From CAZABG01 sp964460985 (GTDB taxonomy: Bacteria > Chlamydiota > Chlamydiia > Chlamydiales > Parachlamydiaceae), in assembly GCA_964460985.1 (NCBI GenBank), contig CAYWQX010000021.1:1-39054 (forward strand): DNA of 39,054 nucleotides, given 5' to 3'. Position 1 is the first letter of the stretch, and the number at the start of each line of letters is the position of its first letter. The notes beneath the pieces were generated by a model. The model did not search any database. It was not told where the DNA came from and was given only the letters and a program-made list of their open reading frames with translations. Both the position numbers and the translations under genes were made by a program. This document shows, in pieces, positions 1 through 7,912 of the stretch.

Positions 1-1
1 G

Positions 2-844
2 GCCGCAGAAGGATACCTTCAAGAGGCGAAAAGAATTGTTGATCATATCGACTTGGAATCTTGGGACGGGGAGTGGTATCGAAGAGCTTATTTCGATAAT
101 GGAGATCCCTTAGGATCAAAAGTTTGTTCGGAGGCAAGAATTGACTCGCTCGCCCAATCATGGGCAGTCATTAATGGAAAAGGGGTGAAGGAGCGGGCCC
201 TTCAGGGAATTGAGTCGGCTGAAAAACACCTTGTGTTGCATGAGAGAGGCGTCGTTCGTCTGCTGACCCCTCCGTTCAACCAATCTGTAAATAATCCAGG
301 CTATATTATGGGTTATCCTCCTGGAGTAAGAGAGAATGGCGGACAATATACTCATGGATCCCTTTGGCTGAGCCTAGCCTTTGCCAGGGCCGGAAACGGG
401 AATAAAGCCGTCGATCTTTTACGCATGATGCATCCCACTTTTCATACTCATAATAGGGAAGAGCTAGAATTTTATCGGATTGAGCCTTACGTTTTAACGG
501 GCGATGTCTATGATTTGGAAGGCGCCGTTGGAAGAGGCGGCTGGAGCTGGTATACAGGTTCCTCCGCGTGGATGTGGAGAATCTGGATCGAAGAGATTTT
601 GGGCTTTAAAAAAAGAGGCGAGACACTTCATATCGATCCTTGCATCCCCAAAGAGTGGGAGCGGTACAAAATAAAGTATCTCTTTCAAGAGACGCTCTAT
701 GAGATCACGGTTGAAAACCCTGACCATGTCATGAAGGGATCCTTGTCAATTGAAGAGGATGGCAAACTACTTGATAATCAAATAGTTCAACTTAGTAATG
801 ATCGTAAAACACACAATATCAAAGTAGTAATTCATAACTCTTGA
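2..844 (+). CDS. GH94-type glucan phosphorylase / cyclic beta-glucan synthase, C-terminal part (5' end outside window)
   Basis: The frame is open from base 2, so the gene starts upstream of the window; the visible part is about 280 residues. It reads like the C-terminal end of glycoside hydrolase family 94 (formerly GT36), as in cellobiose phosphorylases and the C-terminal module of NdvB-type cyclic beta-1,2-glucan synthases. Family-typical strings are WDGEWYRRAYFDNG, a DSLAQSW segment, GYPPGVRENGGQYTHG and GWSWYTGSSAWMWR, all from the (alpha/alpha)6-barrel that forms the active site, followed by a small C-terminal beta-sandwich. The family phosphorolyses beta-glucosides or sets the length of glucan chains. 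The missing N-terminus prevents a choice between a ~800-residue phosphorylase and a ~2800-residue synthase. I am confident of the family, not of the substrate. Confidence 0.85.
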   Translation, partial: AAEGYLQEAKRIVDHIDLESWDGEWYRRAYFDNGDPLGSKVCSEARIDSLAQSWAVINGKGVKERALQGIESAEKHLVLHERGVVRLLTPPFNQSVNNPGYIMGYPPGVRENGGQYTHGSLWLSLAFARAGNGNKAVDLLRMMHPTFHTHNREELEFYRIEPYVLTGDVYDLEGAVGRGGWSWYTGSSAWMWRIWIEEILGFKKRGETLHIDPCIPKEWERYKIKYLFQETLYEITVENPDHVMKGSLSIEEDGKLLDNQIVQLSNDRKTHNIKVVIHNS

Positions 845-939
845 TGCTTATAATCTTAGGCAATTAACTTGAAAAATTTATTAATATTTAATTAACGTCC
901 CATTAAAGGTTCATTACATATTTTTGGGGGTTTTATTTT

Positions 940-1296
940 ATGGATAAGTTTCTTGTTAAAACAATCGCTCTCGCAATAGTGACAACAGCATCTGTCCATG
1001 CCTTCTATGATCAAAAAGGTGGAAACCGCGGTCAGTTTGTCGCCTTTTATGATGATAAAGGAAATCCCGCAGATTCTGCAGCGACTCTTGAAACCGATAA
1101 ATCTTTAGAAAATCAAGTTCAGTCTGTTTTAAAAAGCGATAAAAGTTTTTTAGGTATTAATGCGAAAGTAAATGCTGGAATTGTGACCCTTACCGGTTCT
1201 GCCGATAATCAGGCGATTAAAACAAAAATTGAATCTCTTATCCGAGGCATCAAAGGGGTTACTAAAATCGAAAATAAGATTACTGTAAAAGTGTAA
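940..1296 (+). CDS. Secreted single-BON-domain protein (OsmY-like)
   Basis: The 118-residue protein has a Sec signal peptide (residues 1-21, ending SVHA) and one BON domain (about 52-118) with the usual alpha-beta pattern and the conserved GIVTLTGSADNQ turn. BON domains occur in periplasmic or envelope-associated proteins such as OsmY and are thought to bind phospholipid or other envelope components. A two-BON paralogue lies at 13175-13762 in the same window. A G-rich stretch just before the start (around 925-931) may serve as ribosome-binding site. It is monocistronic, followed by a hairpin at 1305-1329. The exact role is unknown; a stress or envelope-stability function is an inference from the family. 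Confidence 0.85.
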   Translation: MDKFLVKTIALAIVTTASVHAFYDQKGGNRGQFVAFYDDKGNPADSAATLETDKSLENQVQSVLKSDKSFLGINAKVNAGIVTLTGSADNQAIKTKIESLIRGIKGVTKIENKITVKV

Positions 1297-1304
1297 ATAG
1301 TTTA

Positions 1305-1329
1305 GGGGCTGGTGGGAAACCACCTCCCC
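1305..1329. terminator. Hairpin between convergent genes
   Basis: GGTGG (1311-1315) and CCACC (1320-1324) pair around a GAAA tetraloop, extended by GGGG/CCCC after a small internal mismatch. It lies between convergent genes ending at 1296 and 1337. There is no clean U-tract directly after it on the plus strand, so it may act as a transcript-end stabiliser rather than a textbook terminator. Confidence 0.5.
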
Positions 1330-1336
1330 GACATGA

Positions 1337-1822
1337 TCATCTCCCTTTTTTGCCAAGAGTGATATGAAACTCGTGTCCATGCAATAAGGGGGATTTCCCA
1401 TACTTCACTCTAAGAGCTTCAAGCTCAGGCGATTTTACTTGTAAAACTACCCAGCTCACATTTTTAGAAGTCTTTACGATAACGATTTGTTCTAAGGTAA
1501 AATGAAATGTTTGCCCTATCTCATGAGCAATGACATTTTCATCTTCATAAAAAACGCTAATATGCGCTCCGGGAGAATTTTTTCCTCTGAAATAGGGGGG
1601 TTCTCTAAAACCCTCTTCTTCCAACTCCAATAAGGGTAAAAGGGCATGAATGTAGTCATCATCGACTTTTACATAGGTAAAACCCTTCTCATCCTTCAGG
1701 ATCAATACCCCTTCCTGGGGTAGGGTTTCCCGGGCGAGCTCGACAGTCTCCTGCCAGGAAGTGGTTGCTTCGGCATTAATAAAAGAAAATAGAATCAATA
1801 ATAAAAATAAAAAATTATGCAT
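1337..1822 (-). CDS. Secreted 2H-phosphoesterase-like protein
   Basis: The 161-residue protein has an N-terminal signal peptide (about 1-17, ending SFINA). Two H-x-[ST]-hydrophobic motifs are visible: HISV at 87-90 and HITL at 153-156, each after a hydrophobic/Gly context (GAHISVF, EFHITLG). Two such motifs in a protein of this size are the hallmark of the 2H phosphoesterase superfamily (LigT/CPDase, tRNA-ligase CPDase domains), which act on 2',3'-cyclic or 2'-5' phosphodiesters. The spacing (66 residues) is in the family range. Export would place the enzyme outside the cytoplasm, which is unusual. The gene is divergent from the one at 1873. The family call rests on motifs only, so it is tentative. 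Confidence 0.55.
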   Translation of the reverse strand: MHNFLFLLLILFSFINAEATTSWQETVELARETLPQEGVLILKDEKGFTYVKVDDDYIHALLPLLELEEEGFREPPYFRGKNSPGAHISVFYEDENVIAHEIGQTFHFTLEQIVIVKTSKNVSWVVLQVKSPELEALRVKYGKSPLLHGHEFHITLGKKGR

Positions 1823-1872
1823 AGGCTATAATTGTTAATTAAATCTTAATAATTATCAATTAATATTTTTAC

Positions 1873-3243
1873 ATGATTCACATTACTCAGCAGGGCTTAG
1901 ACTATTGGTCCGTCGTTAAAAGGGTAAATCCCGACACTCTCTCCGGAATAGAGCGGCAGTTCGCTCGTTTTGAAGGAAAGGAAGAGGTTTTACAGGAATC
2001 CTTTAAGGCGTTTGATTTAGGGAAGAATTTTGAGGATTGGGATGAGGCGGCTTATCAGGCTCTTTTTTGTTTAAAAAAGGGGCTTATCACCATCGATGTG
2101 TTTGCAGAGGTTCTACTCACAAGAAAAGCTTATCTATCGGAACAAATTGATGAACAGCTTACCGAGGCGAAAAATGAATCCCTTCCGATTCAAAGAGATG
2201 AATTCGGGAAAATGTGCACATACTACAGAAATCAAGATTTAGAGCGTGAAATAGACTACAAGCAAACTCTTTTAACGAAAGAAGAACAAGAGGAGTATTT
2301 TTCTCTTTTGAATAAAGAATCGATTCGATCAAGAAGACTTCTTTATAGCCGTAGCAAAACAGACAATATCGATAACTCGATTCGAACGGGCCAAGGGTTT
2401 AACATTTTTAACCATACAGGGGAGTTTCGCGTCTTTCCCTCTTTTCGGATGATGAATATATTTTTAAGAGTATGGGGAAGGGATTCTGCCGTCACTTTGA
2501 ATCCTGTGTTAGATCTCTCTTCCGAAAGAGATATTTCTGTGAACAATGTGGGCGGTTTAAGAGATCTATCGCTCGGTTTTCCATCTGTCCCTCTTCCGGC
2601 TTTTGCGGATGGTTTTAAGGCGCTCGGAAGGAGCTTCCAATTTCACGACTTTTACCATGCCTTGATCCAATCCTCACTTGATTATAGATTGCGTCTTGGG
2701 ATTAACTGGATGGCAGATATCATCCTGTCGCTTAATCATTTTCGAATAAAGAAAGAGTTTAAGGAGGCTTTTGCATTTCAGGTCTCAGATATGGATTTTG
2801 CTATGTATTCAAGATATAACATGTATCAAAAAATCGATCGCGACGCCCTTTTTTGGTATGAAGTAACAGAGGCCTGGGAAAGAGGCTTTAGAGAAATAGT
2901 TCGCGGAAAAACTGAGTTTGAAACACGTATCTTAGATACTCTCAAGCCCCATCAGCAAATGATTATTTTTAGAGCTATGATTCAAAAATTGAGTGAGATT
3001 CAAAAAGAGTGGGACTGGGAGAGTGAATTTGGAATAAAAATGGAAGCTATGCATGAGTTGCCCCAAGTTCATCGAAATGCAATTAGAGCCTCGGAGGCAA
3101 TGCTGCTGGCAAATCAATCGGAGAAGAGTTTTGAAGAGGCATGGAAGGAGACGCCTCAACGGGGAGTCATCGTTCCTTCAGAAGTTACTGCTTTAAGAGA
3201 CGCTTATTTGGAATTAACTAACAAGTCTCCTTGGGGCCCATGA
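1873..3243 (+). CDS. Unrecognised 456-residue cytoplasmic protein
   Basis: I do not recognise this family. The protein is long, soluble and mostly helical in appearance, with no signal peptide or membrane segment. A conserved-looking patch around residues 245-275 contains HDFYHAL, an HDxxH arrangement also seen in metal-binding families such as Coq4, but nothing else supports that relationship. Residues 95-170 are highly charged and probably helical. The start at 1873 lies 50 bases from the divergent gene that starts at 1822, so both promoters share an AT-rich stretch. The next gene starts 53 bases downstream behind a hairpin. A lineage-specific chlamydial protein is the likely explanation. 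Confidence 0.7.
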   Translation: MIHITQQGLDYWSVVKRVNPDTLSGIERQFARFEGKEEVLQESFKAFDLGKNFEDWDEAAYQALFCLKKGLITIDVFAEVLLTRKAYLSEQIDEQLTEAKNESLPIQRDEFGKMCTYYRNQDLEREIDYKQTLLTKEEQEEYFSLLNKESIRSRRLLYSRSKTDNIDNSIRTGQGFNIFNHTGEFRVFPSFRMMNIFLRVWGRDSAVTLNPVLDLSSERDISVNNVGGLRDLSLGFPSVPLPAFADGFKALGRSFQFHDFYHALIQSSLDYRLRLGINWMADIILSLNHFRIKKEFKEAFAFQVSDMDFAMYSRYNMYQKIDRDALFWYEVTEAWERGFREIVRGKTEFETRILDTLKPHQQMIIFRAMIQKLSEIQKEWDWESEFGIKMEAMHELPQVHRNAIRASEAMLLANQSEKSFEEAWKETPQRGVIVPSEVTALRDAYLELTNKSPWGP

Positions 3244-3272
3244 CCCTTTTGATCTAAACCCTCCGATCGGCT

Positions 3273-3297
3273 ATAGTTCCCTCTTCAAAGGAACTAT
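3273..3297 (+). promoter_or_regulatory. Hairpin covering the ribosome-binding site and start of the next gene
   Basis: ATAGTTCC (3273-3280) is perfectly complementary to GGAACTAT (3290-3297) around a 9-base loop. The right arm contains the only Shine-Dalgarno-like purines (AAAGGA, 3287-3292) and the first two bases of the ATG at 3296, so folding would hide the translation start of the 3296 gene. Whether this is functional is untested. Confidence 0.4.
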
Positions 3298-3919
3298 GAC
3301 AAGCGCTGTCACTTCATTTTCAGGTTTTCCCCTTTTTAATCCTCTTTTAAAAGATGTCCTTTCTGTAGCTCTCGTCTGGGCTGCGGCGGCTAAAATCTTT
3401 GGTTTTGAATCGGCCTTTCCACTGATCGTATTTTGCATTACGCTACCGTTTGCAATCGCCTATTTATTTGGAAAATCGGAATCGGTACAAGGAGGTTCAA
3501 AAACCTCTTTAAATGAGGCGGAAAGCCGGTTTATGAACTATGTCAATCAAGAGACAAATCCGGGCGTTGCAAGGATGGTTGCCAACCAATTTGCAACTTC
3601 ATTTCTTCAACAAAAAAATGTTATTTCTTTTTTAGAATATGAACAAAAAGTATGTCTTACTTTTGATAAAGAGCGGTATTATTATGTTGATAAAAAATGG
3701 ATTGTAGTCCCTTCTAAAGTAGTTTTTTCCCTTATTCCGACAGGCGAGATTCAATTTGATCCTATCTCATCTCCTAAGGAGATTACATACACCTTGTTTT
3801 TTCATCGGCAGGTGAAGCTTTGGGACAAGGTCTATCCTGGAAGAGAGGGTACTTTTACGGTTTCGACCCATTCGCTATCAAAAGACAATATTCAGTACCG
3901 GTATAAGGATTTATTATGA
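3296..3919 (+). CDS. Unrecognised membrane protein, 207 residues
   Basis: Two adjacent hydrophobic segments (about residues 19-37 and 40-58) form a membrane hairpin, followed by a soluble domain of about 145 residues. The soluble part contains a Tyr/Phe-rich beta-looking stretch (FDKERYYYVDKKWIVVPSKV around 122-141). I do not recognise the family. The stop codon overlaps the start of the following gene (ATGA at 3916-3919), so the two are translationally coupled and probably act together. The start is partly enclosed by the hairpin at 3273-3297. Confidence 0.7.
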   Translation: MTSAVTSFSGFPLFNPLLKDVLSVALVWAAAAKIFGFESAFPLIVFCITLPFAIAYLFGKSESVQGGSKTSLNEAESRFMNYVNQETNPGVARMVANQFATSFLQQKNVISFLEYEQKVCLTFDKERYYYVDKKWIVVPSKVVFSLIPTGEIQFDPISSPKEITYTLFFHRQVKLWDKVYPGREGTFTVSTHSLSKDNIQYRYKDLL

Positions 3920-4788
3920 CCCTTCAGATCCCTTCTAAATGTATTCCTTACCTCTTAAACCGCATGAGCGATCAGCAAATGGTCAGCCTCACGGCGCATC
4001 TCACAAGTTATTTAGATGCTCATCCCTCTTCAGAACAAATCATATTCCCTGAGGGATATCCTAACTTCGTGCTGAAAGGTCCCTCGAAAGATCTTGTCAT
4101 CCATCATATAGCACACCCTCCTTCTCCTGATCAGCACATTTACCGGTTAAGAAAAGCTAAAAAAATCAATGAAGTGATTCAAAGAAATAATGGTTCTTGC
4201 TTCTTTGTTCCGAGAAAATATCTCTTAGAACATAAAGGAAATTATTTTGTAGTCGCAAAAAGAATAACCGGCACTCCTCTCAAGAATATTAACGAACTCA
4301 GTTCGAAAGAAAAAAAAGAGTTGTTCACGATTATACTTGAAGCCAATTATTTTAATTTGAAAATGAAAGACTATATAAGAACCTCTGACGGTCGAATCGC
4401 AATCGTGGATACCCAGCCCTTTGCAAGAGGAGTATTTAAACTCGAGCTTGAATGGTATCATGGAGGTTTTTTAAGTCAGCCGTTCTATAAAAAATGGTTG
4501 AAATGCTCCTTAGGATGCGCGACTGCCCTGAGGGTTGCTAAGACTGAGCCCCTTCTTCTCAATCAAATTAAACCCATTTTATGGCGGCGAGTTGCTGCCT
4601 TTGCTCTCTACACTATTTTTACCCTGGCGGCTCTCATCTGGCCTCGAGAGAAAAATCTCCTCCATTTCACAGCGATCCTTCTTTCTGCAGCCTTACTAGC
4701 CTATCCCTTCATGCCTATTCTGGAATATGATATCACGATGTTGATTATAGCTTATAATCCCTCTCTTATTGGTTTTGAGGAGCGATGA
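3916..4788 (+). CDS. Putative kinase-fold-like protein with C-terminal membrane anchor
   Basis: The 290-residue protein has a soluble N-terminal region with features that resemble a degenerate protein kinase fold: a basic RLRKAKKINEVI helix (78-89), FVPRKYL (97-103), a VVAKRITGTPL strand-turn like a kinase hinge (112-122), and DGRIAIVDTQP (158-168), which sits where kinases carry the metal-binding DFG-type aspartate. The HRD catalytic aspartate is not obvious. Two transmembrane segments follow at about 222-241 and 250-271. It is coupled by a 4-base overlap to the upstream membrane protein. The kinase-like reading is an inference from pattern; it may be a pseudokinase or an unrelated lineage-specific family. 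Confidence 0.6.
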   Translation: MTLQIPSKCIPYLLNRMSDQQMVSLTAHLTSYLDAHPSSEQIIFPEGYPNFVLKGPSKDLVIHHIAHPPSPDQHIYRLRKAKKINEVIQRNNGSCFFVPRKYLLEHKGNYFVVAKRITGTPLKNINELSSKEKKELFTIILEANYFNLKMKDYIRTSDGRIAIVDTQPFARGVFKLELEWYHGGFLSQPFYKKWLKCSLGCATALRVAKTEPLLLNQIKPILWRRVAAFALYTIFTLAALIWPREKNLLHFTAILLSAALLAYPFMPILEYDITMLIIAYNPSLIGFEER

Positions 4789-4828
4789 TCCGCCGCTAAA
4801 GTAACATCATTATTTCTTGGAAACAATT

Positions 4829-6028
4829 TCAAAACTGATAATCCAGCTTCAAGGTGTACCCTCTATAATGGGTTCCAAAGAGATACGAGCCCCCCACTAT
4901 CAAAGCGTCATAGTCTAAACAGGGGTTTAAATGGGTTATGATCACGGAGGCTCCCACTTCATCATAATGGCGGTTGTAGAGTCTATTATTTTTTGTGAAA
5001 TAGGTATCCACGAAGTTTACGCTGAAGTTTAACTCTTTATTACAAAAAGTACAGGCATCGCAGGTGGTAAAGCTAAACCCATTCTTGAGAATCCAGCTTT
5101 GGAGATGATAGTTAAAGTTAATGCCGCTTAACCAAAAATTGGTGCTTGTAGAGTAGCCGGCATAGTTTGTCAAAGATAAAACAAACGACTTGATTTTCCA
5201 GTCGTAGTTGCTTAAAAAACCAGCTGTTACAAAAGTTCCCGATGCCACGAGATCAAACGACCCCCCGCTTCCTCCTCGTACAATGGAGGTTAAAGACCAA
5301 TTTGAAGTGATCGGATATCTAAAGCCAAATCCTAGCGAACCATAAACAGAGTAGGCGCCTCCATTCCCAATAAAATAAAAGGGGGCATCCACGATCAACG
5401 CCTTTTCGCCATCGGGTGAATAGGAATATCGGATAGGCAATAAAGCCGCGGCTGTATCATAGCCGCCGGAAAAACCCCTTTGATACTCGACTCCAAGCTT
5501 AAACTGATGAATAATCGGTTGAGCGCTGAAACAGCCGCAGCCGGCTAAAGGAGAAAGTTTTGCCAAATTGTAGTCAGAGACCGCTAGTTGAGACATTAAA
5601 CTATTTGGGTTTCCTGCGATCGGATCTATCGGAGAGTACTTGGCATAGGCTCTTAACAATTTTGAATTTCTGCTCCCTTCCTTTAAAAACTCTTTGTATA
5701 AAGCAAAACTCTCATCCCTTGTTCCGCCGGTAAAACTCTCCGTGATACCTGCGTTGGGAATCGTTACAACCAAGGTATTGGAATTTTCTGCAAAAGAGGC
5801 AAAGGAAAGGAGTCCTCTTAAATTAATGCCGAAGTTCACAGCGGATGTGGGAGTATAAATCGGAATCAGCTCTTGGATCGCTTGGGTGCTTAAATCTCTT
5901 TTGAGATCTACAAGGTTGGTGGCATGGACTAAAGCGGTTTCACCTGAGACATCAATGCTAGATTCATAGGGCCTTCTGGCTTCAAGAAATCCTATGGCAA
6001 GAACGGCAAAAACGATCCATTTCAACAT
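4829..6028 (-). CDS. Outer-membrane beta-barrel protein
   Basis: I place the start at the ATG at 6028, giving 399 residues: it has a GAGGAAG ribosome-binding site 7 bases upstream and begins directly with a signal peptide (MLKWIVFAVLAIGFLEA). A TTG six codons upstream would put charged residues before it. The mature protein has alternating aromatic/polar beta-strand patterns from about residue 175 on and ends in LKLDYQF, a C-terminal Phe signature for BAM-dependent outer-membrane insertion. Cysteines are clustered (CGC near 165; CDACTFC near 325), reminiscent of disulfide-rich chlamydial outer-membrane proteins. The N-terminal 150 residues may form a periplasmic or plug domain. The specific porin or adhesin family is not recognised. 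Confidence 0.7.
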   Translation of the reverse strand: MLKWIVFAVLAIGFLEARRPYESSIDVSGETALVHATNLVDLKRDLSTQAIQELIPIYTPTSAVNFGINLRGLLSFASFAENSNTLVVTIPNAGITESFTGGTRDESFALYKEFLKEGSRNSKLLRAYAKYSPIDPIAGNPNSLMSQLAVSDYNLAKLSPLAGCGCFSAQPIIHQFKLGVEYQRGFSGGYDTAAALLPIRYSYSPDGEKALIVDAPFYFIGNGGAYSVYGSLGFGFRYPITSNWSLTSIVRGGSGGSFDLVASGTFVTAGFLSNYDWKIKSFVLSLTNYAGYSTSTNFWLSGINFNYHLQSWILKNGFSFTTCDACTFCNKELNFSVNFVDTYFTKNNRLYNRHYDEVGASVIITHLNPCLDYDALIVGGSYLFGTHYRGYTLKLDYQF

Positions 6029-6128
6029 GAAAATACTTCCTCGCAAAGCATTAGTTTTTAATTAAAAAAATCATTGGATGCAAGAGCAAATCAAGTAAAA
6101 AGGGTTATTCCTTAAAACGATTTTCAGT

Positions 6129-7523
6129 ATGGTAGGGTCTATGCGCCACCCCTTGTTGTCGGTAAAGTCAGTACAGGAGCTTATTCGCGAAAGGCAAAAG
6201 GAGCCTTTCAAAGAGGCCATTTTAAAACTGTCTAGTTTTGAAATAGCAGATATCTTATCGAGCCGGCAAAAAAGCGATCAAGTGTGGGCCTTCACGGTGT
6301 TGCCGGTTAAAATAGCGGCTGAAGTCTTTGATTATTTAGGAGTTGGATCACAAAAAGAGATATTGAAAGATCTTCCCACCTTGCAGGCGGCTGCTATTTT
6401 AACCGAGATGTCTCCGGACGATCGAACAGCTCTGTTCGAAGATTTGCCAAGACCGGTTATCGAGGAGTATCTCAAACTTCTTCCTCCTGAAGAGTGCCTT
6501 GTAGCTTCAAAACTTCTTGGGTATCCTGAAGGGAGTGTCGGGCGTCTGATGACTACCGATTATCTTTCGGTTAAATTGGATTGGACGGTTGATGATATTC
6601 TTGAGCATATCCGTGAGTATGGCCACGATTCAGAAACCATCAGCGTGATCTATGTAGTCGACGATCAAAATCGTCTCATCGACGATATGCGGATTCGAGA
6701 CGTGTTTTTTCTTCCCCGCGGCAAGAAAGTATCCGAGCTGATCGATAGAAAGTTCGTTGCCCTTTCGGTTCTTGATAAACCTGAGGAAGCCGTAAATATC
6801 TTTGAGAATTTCGACCGAACCGCCCTTCCTGTGATTGATGGAGAGGGTGTTTTGCAAGGAATTGTGACCATTGACGATATTTTACGCTTACTTACCGAAG
6901 AGACCACCGAAGATGTTCAAAAGATCGGGGGGACTGAGGCTTTAGATGAAGGCTATATGGAAACGCCCTTTTTTGATCTTGTTAAAAAGAGGGCCCGCTG
7001 GCTTATTTTGCTTTTTGTTGGAGAGATGTTTACAGCGACTGCCATGGGCTATTATGAACATGAAATCTCTAAAGCGGTCATCCTAGCCCTTTTTATCCCT
7101 CTCATCATTTCATCAGGCGGTAATGCAGGCTCTCAATCCACCACACTCATCATCCGGGCCCTTGCGGTCGGCGACATCTCTTTAAGCGATTGGTTAAAAG
7201 TAATGCGAAGAGAAGTTTTCTGCGGCTTGGCTCTTGGCCTTATCCTTGGACTCGTCGGTTTTTTTAGAGTCGCCTTATGGAGCGTTTTCTCAACCCTTTA
7301 CGGCGAGCACTGGCTCCTTCTTGGGTTAACTATCTTCTTAGCCCTTATTGGAGTTGTCCTATGGGGCTCTTTGACCGGCTCAATGCTGCCCCTCATCCTT
7401 CGAAGACTTGGGTTTGACCCGGCGGTCGCTTCCGCCCCTTTGGTCGCAACCCTCGTCGATGTAACCGGGATTGTGATCTACTTTGGAATCGCGATGTTCA
7501 TCCTATCGGGAACATTGCTCTAG
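6129..7523 (+). CDS. mgtE: Magnesium transporter MgtE
   Basis: The 464-residue length and domain order fit MgtE: a cytoplasmic superhelical N domain (about 15-130), two CBS domains (about 137-190 and 203-262; the second includes TALPVIDGEGVLQGIVTIDD), a plug helix, and a five-helix membrane domain from about 288 to the end. The diagnostic pore segment GGNAGSQSTTLIIRALAVGD starts at 330. MgtE dimers carry Mg2+ through the inner membrane and close when the N/CBS domains bind Mg2+. A second in-frame ATG lies at codon 5; either start leaves the domain intact. The gene is convergent with the dodecin gene, with a large hairpin between them. Confidence 0.95.
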   Translation: MVGSMRHPLLSVKSVQELIRERQKEPFKEAILKLSSFEIADILSSRQKSDQVWAFTVLPVKIAAEVFDYLGVGSQKEILKDLPTLQAAAILTEMSPDDRTALFEDLPRPVIEEYLKLLPPEECLVASKLLGYPEGSVGRLMTTDYLSVKLDWTVDDILEHIREYGHDSETISVIYVVDDQNRLIDDMRIRDVFFLPRGKKVSELIDRKFVALSVLDKPEEAVNIFENFDRTALPVIDGEGVLQGIVTIDDILRLLTEETTEDVQKIGGTEALDEGYMETPFFDLVKKRARWLILLFVGEMFTATAMGYYEHEISKAVILALFIPLIISSGGNAGSQSTTLIIRALAVGDISLSDWLKVMRREVFCGLALGLILGLVGFFRVALWSVFSTLYGEHWLLLGLTIFLALIGVVLWGSLTGSMLPLILRRLGFDPAVASAPLVATLVDVTGIVIYFGIAMFILSGTLL

Positions 7524-7546
7524 TGGGGTGTTTGTTTTATTTTGAA

Positions 7547-7632
7547 ACCACAGAGTCTAGAGAGAGGAATAGAGATCACAGAGGGTTATTTTATCTCTGT
7601 GATCTCTTTTTTTTCTCTAAAGCCTCTGTGGT
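7547..7632. repeat. Nested inverted repeat, probable bidirectional terminator
   Basis: The outer arms ACCACAGAG (7547-7555) and CTCTGTGGT (7624-7632) enclose inner arms AGAGATCACAGAG (7571-7583) and CTCTGTGATCTCT (7595-7607). The inner hairpin is followed by a run of T, and the element lies between the convergent mgtE and dodecin genes, so it can end both transcripts. The same words recur in the larger palindrome at 17317-17588, so this is a dispersed element and not only a terminator. Confidence 0.75.
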
Positions 7633-7643
7633 GATCCGGTCGT

Positions 7644-7850
7644 TTACTTACCGTTTTTGACAACAAAGCTCACTTTCGAGCGCACTCTTACTTTGGTGAC
7701 CTTATTTTTGTTCACGTGAGCCGAAATATGCTCCACATCGATCTGAACCACATCGGTGACTGTTTTAGTGACTTCCTTGACGCCTGCCTTGATCGCTTCA
7801 TCTACGCTATCGCCTTCACTAATCACTTCAATAACTTTTACTACTGACAT
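7644..7850 (-). CDS. Dodecin family protein
   Basis: The 68-residue protein has the full beta-alpha-beta-beta dodecin pattern: KVIEVISEGDSVDEAIKAGV, a helix ending KTVTDVVQIDVE, then HVNKNKVTKVRVRSKVSFVV. Dodecins form dodecameric hollow spheres that store or buffer flavins. The Trp that stacks on the isoalloxazine ring (position 36 in the Halobacterium salinarum protein) aligns with Gln36 here, so flavin binding in the usual mode is doubtful. An AAGGAGC ribosome-binding site precedes the ATG. The gene is monocistronic and convergent with mgtE. Confidence 0.85.
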   Translation of the reverse strand: MSVVKVIEVISEGDSVDEAIKAGVKEVTKTVTDVVQIDVEHISAHVNKNKVTKVRVRSKVSFVVKNGK

Positions 7851-7912
7851 AAAATGCTCCTTGATAAAATGACACCTTAAAAGATTAAAAAAATTATTAG
7901 CAATCGAGGAAT

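Noticed and set aside
1873..3243. Coq4-like assignment based on the HDxxH string
   Set aside because: One short motif only; the surrounding sequence and length do not fit Coq4.
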